From an uncultured Gammaproteobacteria bacterium (GTDB lineage Bacteria > Pseudomonadota > Gammaproteobacteria > Nitrosococcales > Methylophagaceae): a stretch of DNA of 14,139 bases. A program made the position numbers and the translations under genes. A model generated the notes under the pieces. That model did no database searches. It saw nothing but the letters and a program-made list of their open reading frames with translations, and had not been told where the DNA came from. Location: the NCBI GenBank assembly GCA_913058195.1, contig CAJXPP010000029.1, positions 1 to 14,139 of the forward strand, written 5' to 3'. Positions 1 to 7,618 of this stretch are shown piece after piece; the stretch's first letter is position 1, and every line of letters starts with the position of its first letter.

Positions 1-31
1 TCGTGGGCTCGGAGATGTGTATAAGAGACAG
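1..31 (+). other. Nextera (Tn5) library adapter, not genomic
   Basis: The first 31 bases match the Illumina Nextera read-2 transposase adapter minus its first three bases. Bases 13-31 are the 19-bp Tn5 mosaic end (AGATGTGTATAAGAGACAG). This is an untrimmed sequencing adapter retained by the assembly, so genomic sequence starts at 32. The reverse complement of the same 31 bases is at 14099-14129, so the contig has artificial perfect terminal inverted repeats. The adapter sequence is recognised from general knowledge. Confidence 0.98.
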
Positions 32-47
32 GGGTTAGTTACGTTGA

Positions 48-73
48 AATCAATAGGGTCAGAGCAATTGATT
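48..73. repeat. inverted repeat, possible REP/RAYT-type palindrome
   Basis: A perfect 7-bp inverted repeat, AATCAAT at 48-54 and ATTGATT at 67-73, encloses a 12-base spacer containing GGGTCAGAG. The overall pattern resembles, from memory, dispersed palindromes found around REP-associated (IS200-like) tyrosine transposases in many gammaproteobacteria, which read ATCAATGGGGTCAGAG followed by an ATTGATT arm. No transposase is visible here. If this is a multicopy repeat it would explain why the contig ends a few bases away. With only one copy visible, repeat status is an inference. Confidence 0.35.
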
Positions 74-194
74 ACCGGCTAGGCAACTTCACTGATGATC
101 AGGATTAAACCAATGACCGCTGTTGGCACGTAAGCGACGAATTGTTCAAAGGTCGCTTGTCGACTTTGGATTCAACCGGTCAATGCAACGCACA

Positions 195-230
195 TATTAA
201 ATTGTTCTACTGTTGCTTCAAAATTTAATA
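195..230. repeat. AT-only 9-bp inverted repeat abutting the argH stop
   Basis: TATTAAATT at 195-203 and AATTTAATA at 222-230 are perfect inverted repeats separated by 18 bases, and the right arm touches the argH stop codon (231-233). On the argH transcript it would form a stem just after translation ends. The stem has no G-C pairs and no U-tract follows, so it is not a convincing rho-independent terminator. It could act as a weak 3' end structure. The rest of 74-194 holds no recognisable gene. Confidence 0.3.
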
Positions 231-1619
231 TCAGTCTTCACGCAGTGACTCTGCATAGGCAATCGCACTGCGTACTTGATTCGGCGCTGTACCTCCAAGA
301 TGATCACGTGCTGCAACCGATCCTTCGAGTGTTAATACCTCAAACACATCATCACTAATTTGGTCAGAGAACGCTTGTAGTTCTTCTAAGCTTAATTCAG
401 ATAAATCCTTATTGTGTTTAATGCCGTAGGCTACTGATAAACCAACCACTTCATGAGCATCACGAAAGGCAACGCCTTTTCGAACAAGGTAGTCAGCTAA
501 GTCAGTTGCGGTTGCATAACCACGTAATGCCGCATTACGCATATTGTTTGGTTTAACAGTAATTGCCGCGATCATATCGGCATAAACACGTAAAGATCCT
601 AATAATGTATCGATCGTGTCAAAAAGGGGTTCTTTGTCTTCCTGATTATCTTTGTTATACGCTAATGGTTGGTTTTTCATTAAGGTAAACAGGTTAAACA
701 TATTGCCATAAACGCGGCTGGTTTTACCGCGAATCAATTCAGGAACATCTGGGTTTTTCTTTTGCGGCATGATTGATGAGCCGGTGCAAAAAGCATCACC
801 TAAATCAACAAAGTCGAATTGCGCTGATGACCAGATGATTAATTCTTCCGAGAAGCGCGATAAGTGCATCATTAAGATAGATGCGAAGCTAGTAAATTCG
901 ATGGCAAAGTCACGATCACTAACGGCATCGAGCGAGTTTAAACAAATACGCTCAAAGCCTAATAATTTTGCTGTTAGTTCACGATCGATTGGGAAGGTGG
1001 TGCCAGCAAGCGCTGCAGCACCTAAAGGCAATGAATTAACTCGTTTTTCGCAATCTTCTAAACGTTCAGTATCACGTACTAGCATTTCATACCACGCCAT
1101 CATGTGATGACCGAATGTAACTGGTTGTGCTGTTTGTAAATGTGTAAAACCAGGTAGGATGGTTTCTGCCTCACGCTTAGCAACCATCAGTAAAGAATCT
1201 TGAAGCCTGAATAATTCTGCCTTGATAGGATCTATCATATCGCGTAAGTAAAGCCTTACGTCGGTAGCAACTTGGTCATTACGCGAGCGGCCTGTGTGTA
1301 GTTTTTTTCCGACTTCGCCAATCAATGCAATCAGGCGAGCTTCAATATTCATATGCACATCTTCTTGAGCAATTGACCATTCAAACTGGTCGTTATCAAT
1401 TTCAGTACGAATGGTCTTTAATCCAGCGATGATTTGTTCGCATTCATCATCAGTTAATACGTCGACACTGGCAAGCATGGTCGCATGCGCAATTGAGCCT
1501 TCGATATCTTGTTGATACATGCGCTGATCAAATTGGACTGAGGCTGTGAATTCTTCTACAAAAGCATTGGTCGGTTGTGTAAGCCGTGCGGAAGATAGCT
1601 TTTTGTTAGGCGTCGTCAT
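231..1619 (-). CDS. argH: argininosuccinate lyase
   Basis: Cytosolic enzyme of the fumarase/aspartase superfamily that splits argininosuccinate into arginine and fumarate, the last step of arginine synthesis. The 462-residue product is the usual family length. Visible motifs are the substrate-binding TGRSRNDQVATD (residues 109-120), GFTHLQTAQP (157-166, with the conserved His160) and the superfamily signature GSSIMPQKKNP (280-290), which carries the mobile-loop catalytic serine. The ATG at 1617-1619 gives the normal N-terminus; the ribosome-binding site is weak (AAGACA about 8 bases upstream). It stands alone on the minus strand, divergent from hemC, and not in an argCBGH-type cluster within this window. 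A TATAAT -10 overlapped by a candidate ArgR site lies upstream, consistent with arginine repression. The gene is complete, with no oddities in the protein. Confidence 0.97.
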   Translation of the reverse strand: MTTPNKKLSSARLTQPTNAFVEEFTASVQFDQRMYQQDIEGSIAHATMLASVDVLTDDECEQIIAGLKTIRTEIDNDQFEWSIAQEDVHMNIEARLIALIGEVGKKLHTGRSRNDQVATDVRLYLRDMIDPIKAELFRLQDSLLMVAKREAETILPGFTHLQTAQPVTFGHHMMAWYEMLVRDTERLEDCEKRVNSLPLGAAALAGTTFPIDRELTAKLLGFERICLNSLDAVSDRDFAIEFTSFASILMMHLSRFSEELIIWSSAQFDFVDLGDAFCTGSSIMPQKKNPDVPELIRGKTSRVYGNMFNLFTLMKNQPLAYNKDNQEDKEPLFDTIDTLLGSLRVYADMIAAITVKPNNMRNAALRGYATATDLADYLVRKGVAFRDAHEVVGLSVAYGIKHNKDLSELSLEELQAFSDQISDDVFEVLTLEGSVAARDHLGGTAPNQVRSAIAYAESLRED

Positions 1620-1629
1620 ATTAATGTGT

Positions 1630-1668
1630 CTTGAATAGTCAAAAATTAAGTGTGAATTATAACGCGGT
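1630..1668 (-). promoter_or_regulatory. argH promoter -10 with candidate paired ARG boxes
   Basis: Read on the minus strand, a perfect TATAAT occurs at 1656-1661, giving an argH leader of about 30 bases; no good -35 hexamer is apparent. Two TGAAT cores on the plus strand (1632-1636 and 1653-1657) lie exactly 21 bases apart, the spacing of tandem 18-bp ArgR operators separated by 3 bp in E. coli. The box at 1651-1668 fits most of the consensus WNTGAATWWWWATTCANW on its left half and overlaps the -10. The box at 1630-1647 matches only one half well. ArgR control is an inference from consensus and position. Confidence 0.4.
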
Positions 1669-1699
1669 TATTCGGCAATCATGGTAGAAATGATAGAAT

Positions 1700-1725
1700 T
1701 TGACTATTAGTGTAGTGGCTATAAC
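1700..1725 (+). promoter_or_regulatory. possible hem operon promoter
   Basis: TTGACT at 1700-1705 and TATAAC at 1720-1725 lie about 40-65 bases before the hemC start. The 14-bp spacing is shorter than the normal 16-18 bp, so the two hexamers probably do not work as one pair; TATAAC may be used with a weaker -35. This is the only reasonable sigma-70-like signal in the hemC side of the divergent region. It is a tentative call. Confidence 0.2.
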
Positions 1726-1765
1726 ATTACACATCTTCAAATACCTAAAATTGAAAGATAAATAC

Positions 1766-2695
1766 ATGACCAATAGAATTGTAAAAATCGCGACGCGTAA
1801 AAGTCCTCTAGCCATGTGGCAAGCAGAATATGTACGTGATGAGCTAATCCGTTTGCATCCTGACTTACAAGTAGAACTGGTTAGAATGAGTACTCAAGGC
1901 GATAAGATTTTAGATGTGCCTTTGGCAAAAGTAGGCGGTAAGGGTTTATTTGTTAAAGAATTAGAGCAAGGCATGTTGGCGGGTGATGCCGATATCGCCG
2001 TGCACTCGATGAAAGATGTGCCAGTGGAGTTTCCAGAAGGTTTACACTTACCGGTAGTATGTCCTCGTGAAGATCCACGCGATGCCTTTGTATCAAATAC
2101 CTACGAGTCTTTAGAAGATTTACCGCAAGGTGCAAAAGTCGGTACTTCAAGTTTGCGCCGTGAGTGTCAATTACGAACTGATCGCCCAGATTTAGATGTA
2201 TTACCGCTACGGGGAAATGTAAATACGCGCTTAGCAAAGTTAGATGCGGGTGATTACGATGCGATTATTTTGGCAGCAGCAGGTTTAAATCGTTTGGGCT
2301 TTGAAGATAGGATCCGCAAAGCGTTGACACCAGAACAAAGTTTACCAGCCATTGGCCAAGGTGCAGTGGGCATTGAAACCCGTGTTGATGATGATGAGAT
2401 TAATGCTCTGATTGCACCATTGCGTTGCCCTGAAACATGGATTGTTGTTTCAGCTGAACGTGCTTTAAATAAGCGTCTTGCTGGTGGGTGTCAAGTACCT
2501 ATTGCGGGTTATGCCTTATTAGATAATGATGAGATCTGGTTGCGCGGTTTAGTGGGCCGTCCAGATGGCAGTGAGATGTTACGAGCAGAAGTGAAAGGTA
2601 AAGCTATTGATGCCGAAGCGTTGGGTATTGCATTGGCTGAAGACTTATTATCGCAAGGTGCTGATAAAATCTTAGCGGATGTATATGGCAGTTAA
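1766..2695 (+). CDS. hemC: hydroxymethylbilane synthase (porphobilinogen deaminase)
   Basis: Cytosolic enzyme that polymerises four porphobilinogens into hydroxymethylbilane using a covalently bound dipyrromethane cofactor. The 309-residue product has the N-terminal IATRKSPLAMWQA block (residues 8-20), the catalytic Asp84 in HSMKDVP, the arginine-rich GTSSLRR region (126-132), and Cys242 in AGGCQVPI, which anchors the cofactor. Asp84 and Cys242 match E. coli numbering, which supports the ATG at 1766 rather than an in-frame TTG at 1700 that would add 22 unconserved residues. A GAAAGA ribosome-binding site lies about 7 bases upstream. It is the first gene of the overlapped hemCDXY operon. The usual RLEGGCQ reads RLAGGCQ here, a mild substitution beside the cofactor cysteine. 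Confidence 0.97.
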   Translation: MTNRIVKIATRKSPLAMWQAEYVRDELIRLHPDLQVELVRMSTQGDKILDVPLAKVGGKGLFVKELEQGMLAGDADIAVHSMKDVPVEFPEGLHLPVVCPREDPRDAFVSNTYESLEDLPQGAKVGTSSLRRECQLRTDRPDLDVLPLRGNVNTRLAKLDAGDYDAIILAAAGLNRLGFEDRIRKALTPEQSLPAIGQGAVGIETRVDDDEINALIAPLRCPETWIVVSAERALNKRLAGGCQVPIAGYALLDNDEIWLRGLVGRPDGSEMLRAEVKGKAIDAEALGIALAEDLLSQGADKILADVYGS

Positions 2696-3431
2696 TTCCT
2701 CACTTTCGGGTTGGAATGTTTTAGTAACAAGGCCTGAGCAACAAGCAAAAAACTTATGTGATTTGCTCTCGCAATCAGGTGGGCGAGCAGTCGTTTTTCC
2801 TACAATAGTGATAGTGCCTATTAATGATGATAGGGTTACTATTAATTTGAGCGATTTTGACGTTATTATTTTTGTTAGCCGTAACTCAGTTGCTTACCTT
2901 GCGGATGAAGTAAAGAAAAAGGCATTACCTTCTACCTTATTAGCAAGTGTAGGAAACGGTTCTGCTGAGAGTATGCGCTCACATGATCTCCGCGTCGATA
3001 TTCAGCCAGACCAATCAATAGGTAGTGAAGGTTTATTATTGGTGCCTGAATTAGCTAATATGTCAGGTAAAAAAGTGCTGATTGTTCGGGGTAAAGGCGG
3101 ACGAGAACTATTAGCGAATACTTTGATTCAACGTGGTGCCGAAGTTGAATATATTGAGGTATATGAACGGATATTACCCTCACCAAGTAATCAACAATGT
3201 GAACAAGCATTGACGGCAAACTGTATTGTTTGTACTAGCGTTGTTGGCGTTAAAAATCTAAGCATATTATTACGGGAAGGCTTGAAAATATTATTAGATA
3301 AGCCGATGCTTGTGATGAGCGAACGAATTAAAAATTATGCCACATCATTAGGCTTTCAACATGTTGTGGTAACTGATACTTCAAGTGATAATGCAGTTAT
3401 TGAGCAATTGACTAAAATGGATATTGAGTAA
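2679..3431 (+). CDS. hemD: uroporphyrinogen-III synthase
   Basis: Cyclises and inverts ring D of hydroxymethylbilane to give uroporphyrinogen III, the branch point to heme, siroheme and cobalamin. The 250-residue protein has the poorly conserved but recognisable two-lobe family layout: an N-terminal VLVTRPEQQA (residues 14-23), a middle segment with FVSRNSVAYL and VGNGSAE, and the KVLIVRGKGGRELLANTL segment before EVYERI in the second lobe. The start is ambiguous between ATG 2679 and ATG 2685, which overlap hemC by 17 or 11 bases. Neither has a clear ribosome-binding site, so translational coupling to hemC is likely. The stop shares one base with the hemX start (TAATG). Family assignment rests partly on position directly after hemC. 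Confidence 0.93.
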   Translation: MYMAVNSSLSGWNVLVTRPEQQAKNLCDLLSQSGGRAVVFPTIVIVPINDDRVTINLSDFDVIIFVSRNSVAYLADEVKKKALPSTLLASVGNGSAESMRSHDLRVDIQPDQSIGSEGLLLVPELANMSGKKVLIVRGKGGRELLANTLIQRGAEVEYIEVYERILPSPSNQQCEQALTANCIVCTSVVGVKNLSILLREGLKILLDKPMLVMSERIKNYATSLGFQHVVVTDTSSDNAVIEQLTKMDIE

Positions 3432-4447
3432 TGGAAACTAAAATAGAGCAACAAGAAGTGAGTGATGATACGAAAGAGGCGGAGCTTAAGTCACCATCAA
3501 GCAAGTCTCGTCTTGTTTGGGTAGCTATATTTATTTTGTTATGCCTTCATGGCGGCTTGTATTGGTTGTGGTATCAGCAGCAATCAGTCAACAGCCAATT
3601 AGCAGAGGATATTGCTAGTTCAACGCCTAAGCCCGTTGATACCACAAAGTTCGAGCAATCATTAGCGATACAAGGACAGCAACTTCAAGATCAACTAGCA
3701 GGTGTTAAATCTGAACAAACTGCTTTGCAAGATGCTATCGAAGTTATGAAGAGTAGTCAGCAGTTAAGCAAGGGTGATGTTGAATATCACTGGGCTATTG
3801 CCGAAGTGACTTATCTTCTTAATGTGGCGAATCAGCAACTTTTATTGGCAAGTAATGTTCAGGGAGCAAAAGAGGCTCTGAGTTTCGCTGGCTCTCGAGT
3901 TGAGTCACTCAATGATTATCGACTCCATCCTTTGAAAGCGTTAATCACAGATGAATTATTAGCTTTATCTGCAGTAAATAAGGTTGATGTTGATGGCTTG
4001 AGTCTACAGTTAGAGAGTGCTTTAAAGGGTATTAATCAATTACAAGTTGTGATGGCTGAGCCTTTAATTGATGAGGATGATAGCCCATTAGCTGGTGAAA
4101 GCTGGCAAGGTGCTCTTGATCAAGCATGGCAGGAGGTGAAATCCCTAGTTGTGATTAGGCATCAACAAGATGGCGCAGCAGCAGTGTTAGTGCCTGAGCA
4201 GCGTTATTTTTTGTATCAAAATTTACAGTTGAAGCTTGAATCGGCGCAATTGGCGTTGCTTAATGGTAATTCGCTTGTGTATGAGCAGAATTTAGCTTCT
4301 GCTCAGCAATGGTTAGAACAGTACTTTACTGGTAATAATCGAGATGCAATGCTTGAACTATTGGCAACACTAAAGTCACAAAATGTTGAGACTACTTTGC
4401 CAGATATTTCAGGCTCACTAACGTGGTTGCGAGGGTTTGAGCAATGA
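3431..4447 (+). CDS. hemX: HemX-family membrane protein
   Basis: Bitopic inner-membrane protein of the gammaproteobacterial HemX family, found between hemD and hemY. It is often labelled uroporphyrinogen-III C-methyltransferase, but no methyltransferase domain is visible here and its exact role is unsettled. The 338-residue product has a short charged cytoplasmic N-terminus, one membrane segment at about residues 28-48 rich in Trp, Leu and Ile, then a Gln-rich, probably coiled-coil stretch (about 49-110), and a helical periplasmic domain with the family-like EYHWAIAEVTYLLNVANQQL segment (about 117-136). E. coli HemX is longer (about 390 residues). It overlaps hemD by one base and hemY by four (ATGA), so the genes are translated together. 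Confidence 0.9.
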   Translation: METKIEQQEVSDDTKEAELKSPSSKSRLVWVAIFILLCLHGGLYWLWYQQQSVNSQLAEDIASSTPKPVDTTKFEQSLAIQGQQLQDQLAGVKSEQTALQDAIEVMKSSQQLSKGDVEYHWAIAEVTYLLNVANQQLLLASNVQGAKEALSFAGSRVESLNDYRLHPLKALITDELLALSAVNKVDVDGLSLQLESALKGINQLQVVMAEPLIDEDDSPLAGESWQGALDQAWQEVKSLVVIRHQQDGAAAVLVPEQRYFLYQNLQLKLESAQLALLNGNSLVYEQNLASAQQWLEQYFTGNNRDAMLELLATLKSQNVETTLPDISGSLTWLRGFEQ

Positions 4448-5646
4448 AGCCGCTGATCGTTATTGCTCTTGCTTTAGTGCTCGGTGCAGGCGTGATTTGG
4501 ATTGCTGAATTTGAGCCTGGTTTTGTATTACTGAAGTATGGAGCATGGAGCTTAGAAACCTCACTAATATTGTTTGTGCTTGGGTTTATCCTGCTATTAG
4601 TGTCTGGCTACTTTGCATTGAGAAGCATGAGTTTATTACGCCAAGCGCCAAAAAGACTGGTGTTATGGAGTGAGACTCAGCGTCAGCGACGTGCAGGAAA
4701 AGAATTAACAAGAGGATTGATTACTTTAGAAGAGGGTCGCTGGGCTGAAGCAGAGCGTTTGTTAGTAAGGCATGCCTCTAATAGTGAAACACCCTTATTG
4801 CATTATTTGGCTGCTGCTCGATCAGCTCAAAAACAAGAGGCATCTGACCGACGAGATAATTATTTACGTTTGGCCCATGAGACAACAGAAGGTGCTGATA
4901 TTGCCGTGGGTGTTGTACAGGCGGAACTTCAACTCGCAGCGGGACAAAAAGAACGTGCATTAGCAACATTACAACACCTAAGAGAAATCGCTCCGAAGCA
5001 CCCGTATGTTTTGCAGTTGTTGCAACAGCTGTATTTAGATCTGAATGAATGGCAAAGTGTTCAGGGGATTTTACCTGACTTACGTAAGCGTCATGCTTTA
5101 GATTCAACGGCAGTGTTAGCATTAACTCAAGATGCAACTTTTGGGCAGCTAGAGTCAGCATTGGCAAAACAAGATTGGCAGGCAATAAGTGATATTTGGC
5201 AGCAAACATCGAGCAAGGCGAAACAGACAGAAGAGCTTTTAAACCTTTATATTCAAGGTATGATTCAGCAGGGTGAGATGGTACAAGCAATTGAATTAAT
5301 TGAACAATTTATAAATAAGAAATGGAGCGATTCTTTAGTGTATCAATATGGACTAGTTTCAGGTCCTGACGAGTTAAAACGTTTAGCAAAAGCAGAAAAA
5401 TGGCTAAAAGACCAAGCTGATAACCCAACTTTATTATTGACTCTAGGTAGACTGTCACAAGCTAATCAATTATGGGCTAAGGCAGAAGCTTATTTACGAA
5501 GCAGCCTTGAGTTCAGCGAAAGAGGCGAGACCTATCTAGTATTAGCTGAGGTGCTGGAGTCGGAAGGAGAAGCTGAGTTAGCAACAACATTTTATAAACA
5601 AGGCTTAACGAGCATGCTAAGCAAAGTAACAACAAAATTAAATTAG
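4444..5646 (+). CDS. hemY: HemY-family TPR membrane protein
   Basis: Inner-membrane protein of the proteobacterial HemY family, thought to help organise late heme or porphyrin metabolism. It is unrelated to the Bacillus protoporphyrinogen oxidase also called HemY. The 400-residue product has two membrane segments near the N-terminus (about residues 4-22 and 40-60), then helical repeats of TPR type. Typical pairs are visible around 100-125 (GRWAEAERLLVRHA), 150-200 and 325-385, the last being LLTLGRLSQANQLWAKAEAY. The ATG overlaps the hemX stop as ATGA. A 12-base gap separates the stop from the antiporter gene, so it probably shares the transcript. E. coli HemY is of similar length (398). Confidence 0.92.
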   Translation: MKPLIVIALALVLGAGVIWIAEFEPGFVLLKYGAWSLETSLILFVLGFILLLVSGYFALRSMSLLRQAPKRLVLWSETQRQRRAGKELTRGLITLEEGRWAEAERLLVRHASNSETPLLHYLAAARSAQKQEASDRRDNYLRLAHETTEGADIAVGVVQAELQLAAGQKERALATLQHLREIAPKHPYVLQLLQQLYLDLNEWQSVQGILPDLRKRHALDSTAVLALTQDATFGQLESALAKQDWQAISDIWQQTSSKAKQTEELLNLYIQGMIQQGEMVQAIELIEQFINKKWSDSLVYQYGLVSGPDELKRLAKAEKWLKDQADNPTLLLTLGRLSQANQLWAKAEAYLRSSLEFSERGETYLVLAEVLESEGEAELATTFYKQGLTSMLSKVTTKLN

Positions 5647-5658
5647 GATGAAAGAGTA

Positions 5659-7392
5659 ATGGAGCATGAAGCCGCTAATTATTTAATTGATATTCTTGCG
5701 ATATTATTAGCTACTGTCATTGTAGTGCCTGTTTTTCATGCTATTCGTCTTGGAGCAATCTTAGGTTACTTGACTGCAGGTGCCATTCTTGGCCCTTGGG
5801 GAATGGGGGTTATTGATGAAGTGGAGAAGATCCGCCATTTAGGTGAGTTTGGGGTTATTTTCTTATTGTTTGTATTGGGGATTGAGCTTAAACCTGAGAA
5901 GCTCTGGCAAATGAGAAAAATGGTTTTAGGCCTTGGACTAGGGCAGTTATTACTGACAGCAGCTATTCTTTATGGCATCTCTATGTGGTTTGGTTTGTCA
6001 CAGAAAAGCGCGATTGTTATTGGCTTTGGCCTTGCATTGTCTTCAACTGCATTTTGTCTAAAGTTACTCTCTGAACGAGGTGGGATCGGTACATTGATGG
6101 GGCGAATGTCCTTTTCGATATTATTATTACAAGATCTTGCTGTTGTCCCATTATTAGCACTTGTGTCCTATCTTTCTGGTAGTCAGGCTGGCGGGGCGGC
6201 AACAGAGTTCAATCTATTTTATTCCTTACTAATAATTATCGGTTTATTGCTTGCTGGTCGTTATTTATTAAACCCTATATTAGGGCGAATTGTTGCAAGC
6301 CAAGATCCTGAAGTATTTATTGCGGTAGCTGTTTTGCTCGTATTAGGTGTGGCATGGCTGATGGAGTCGGTTGGCTTATCGATGGCTTTAGGTGCTTTTA
6401 TAGCAGGGTTAATGATTGCCGAGTCGCATTATCGGCATCAAATCGAAGCCGATATTTTGCCATTCAGAGGGATTCTACTCGGCTTGTTTTTTATGACGGT
6501 AGGAATGGGTATTGATTTTGGTTTGTTAGTGAATCAATTCGGCTCAATTCTTGGCTTAACGATTGGACTGATGACGATTAAAACCTTAACAGTATATCTT
6601 TTAGCGAGAATAAGTGGGGCGCGCCATGATCTTGCCTTACAGACAGGGGTTCTTTTATCTCAAAGTGGTGAGTTTGGTTTTATTCTTTTTGGCGTTGCAA
6701 CACTTTCAGGTTTATTAGCAGTGGAAGTTGGTCAGCTTCTGACAGTAGTGATTGCAATGTCGATGGTATTTACACCATTTGTAGTGAAGGGAACTAATTC
6801 ACTTTTATTACGTTTTTATACACCAAAATCAATGGAAGACAATATTTCAGCCCAGCTGTTTGATGATTCAAAAGAGCATGTTATTTTGGCGGGTTTTGGC
6901 CGTGTTGGCGCCAGGATTGGTGCGATATTAGGTGAAGCAGGCGTGTCATATATTGCACTTGATGTGAAGCAAGAACGTGTTACTACAGCGAGAAAACAAG
7001 GTTTCCCTGTATTCTTTGGTGATGCGAGTCAGCTCAAAGTCTTACAAGCGGCAGGAGCCGATCAAGCAAAAATGTTAGTGATTGCACTTGAAGACCCTGA
7101 GCGCGTTAATAAATTAGTCTCTCAAGTTCGTCAGTTTTATACTGAAATGCCTATTCATGCTAGAGCAATAGATAGGAAACATTGTGCGACATTAATCGGC
7201 CATGGTGCAACTACCACTGTTTCAGATACTTTGGAAACAAGCTTACGATTGACGGAGGAAGTGCTACTGGGTAACGGTGTCGATGCTGAAGAAGTAAGAC
7301 GTGTTACCGATGCCTTTAGAGATGACTACTACTTGGATGTTGTGAAGAAAGTAGTTGAGAACAAAGTAGTAATGGGTGAGTTAAGACATTAA
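5659..7392 (+). CDS. CPA2-family cation:proton antiporter, KefB/KefC-like
   Basis: Polytopic inner-membrane transporter of the monovalent cation:proton antiporter-2 family. The 577 residues comprise a Na/H-exchanger domain of about 12-13 hydrophobic segments (residues about 8-385) and a cytoplasmic RCK/TrkA-N domain starting with HVILAGFGRVG (407-417), the Rossmann nucleotide-binding loop. Membrane motifs match Kef proteins: GIELKPEKLW, LALSSTAF, LLLQDLAVVP with the expected ion-site Asp159, LGAFIAGLMIAES, and LLGLFFMTVGMGIDF. A good ribosome-binding site (AGGATGAAAGAG) precedes the ATG. By homology it would be a potassium/proton efflux system, perhaps gated by glutathione adducts, but no KefF/KefG oxidoreductase is nearby and the adduct-binding residues cannot be confirmed by eye. 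It lies 12 bases after hemY, suggesting co-transcription. Confidence 0.9.
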   Translation: MEHEAANYLIDILAILLATVIVVPVFHAIRLGAILGYLTAGAILGPWGMGVIDEVEKIRHLGEFGVIFLLFVLGIELKPEKLWQMRKMVLGLGLGQLLLTAAILYGISMWFGLSQKSAIVIGFGLALSSTAFCLKLLSERGGIGTLMGRMSFSILLLQDLAVVPLLALVSYLSGSQAGGAATEFNLFYSLLIIIGLLLAGRYLLNPILGRIVASQDPEVFIAVAVLLVLGVAWLMESVGLSMALGAFIAGLMIAESHYRHQIEADILPFRGILLGLFFMTVGMGIDFGLLVNQFGSILGLTIGLMTIKTLTVYLLARISGARHDLALQTGVLLSQSGEFGFILFGVATLSGLLAVEVGQLLTVVIAMSMVFTPFVVKGTNSLLLRFYTPKSMEDNISAQLFDDSKEHVILAGFGRVGARIGAILGEAGVSYIALDVKQERVTTARKQGFPVFFGDASQLKVLQAAGADQAKMLVIALEDPERVNKLVSQVRQFYTEMPIHARAIDRKHCATLIGHGATTTVSDTLETSLRLTEEVLLGNGVDAEEVRRVTDAFRDDYYLDVVKKVVENKVVMGELRH

Positions 7393-7415
7393 AAATATTG
7401 CTGCTTTCTTAACCG

Positions 7416-7618
7416 TTATACAAGATAGACTTTTGAATCTTCATTATCAATCTGGCTTTTAACAAGAGACATCGTTGCGAAGAATACCTGCAATTGCTTG
7501 TTTGCGAGCAAGTAGAATTTTTTTGTCACATGTTTGCAGCCTAGATGTAGCTTACTGCGTGCCAGTGAAATAGCATATTCGATATTTTCACTATTTTATC
7601 TTGATCAGCACCATCTTT
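7416..7618 (-). pseudogene. probable decayed recF C-terminal remnant
   Basis: Directly downstream of dnaN and on its strand, where recF normally lies, two overlapping frames join into a RecF-like tail. One frame reads KDGADQDKI (7592-7618). A shifted frame, open with no start from 7595 to its stop at 7416-7418, reads SENIEYAIS, then KLHLGC, then LLANKQLQVFFATM and NEDSKVYLV. From memory, E. coli RecF has HKADLRI, LSRGQLKLLMC, then SQVFVSAI and DENSKMFTVE in the same order. The DDFASELD Walker-B region and the N-terminal ATPase are missing. The similarity was judged by eye and is remote, but motif order, strand and position agree. It is non-functional as written. The alternative is chance similarity in a spacer. 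Confidence 0.45.

Noticed and set aside
769..1107. 112-codon open frame antisense to argH
   Set aside because: It is fully inside the conserved argH coding sequence, and its translation is low-complexity Ser/Lys with no recognisable family.
1700..1765. In-frame TTG extension of hemC by 22 residues
   Set aside because: The extension is unconserved, has no ribosome-binding site and overlaps the likely promoter; ATG 1766 places Asp84 and Cys242 at their standard positions.
1953..2237. 94-codon open frame antisense to hemC
   Set aside because: It is an antisense shadow of conserved hemC codons, without a start context or protein-like conservation.
4778..5290. 170-codon open frame antisense to hemY
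   Set aside because: It lies wholly inside hemY, shows no domain or ribosome-binding site, and is explained by the codon composition of the TPR gene.
7494..7524. Rho-independent terminator between the antiporter gene and dnaN
   Set aside because: TTGCT/AGCAA gives only a 5-bp stem, the T-run (7518-7524) starts 6 bases late, and the run falls within the recF-like frame on the other strand.
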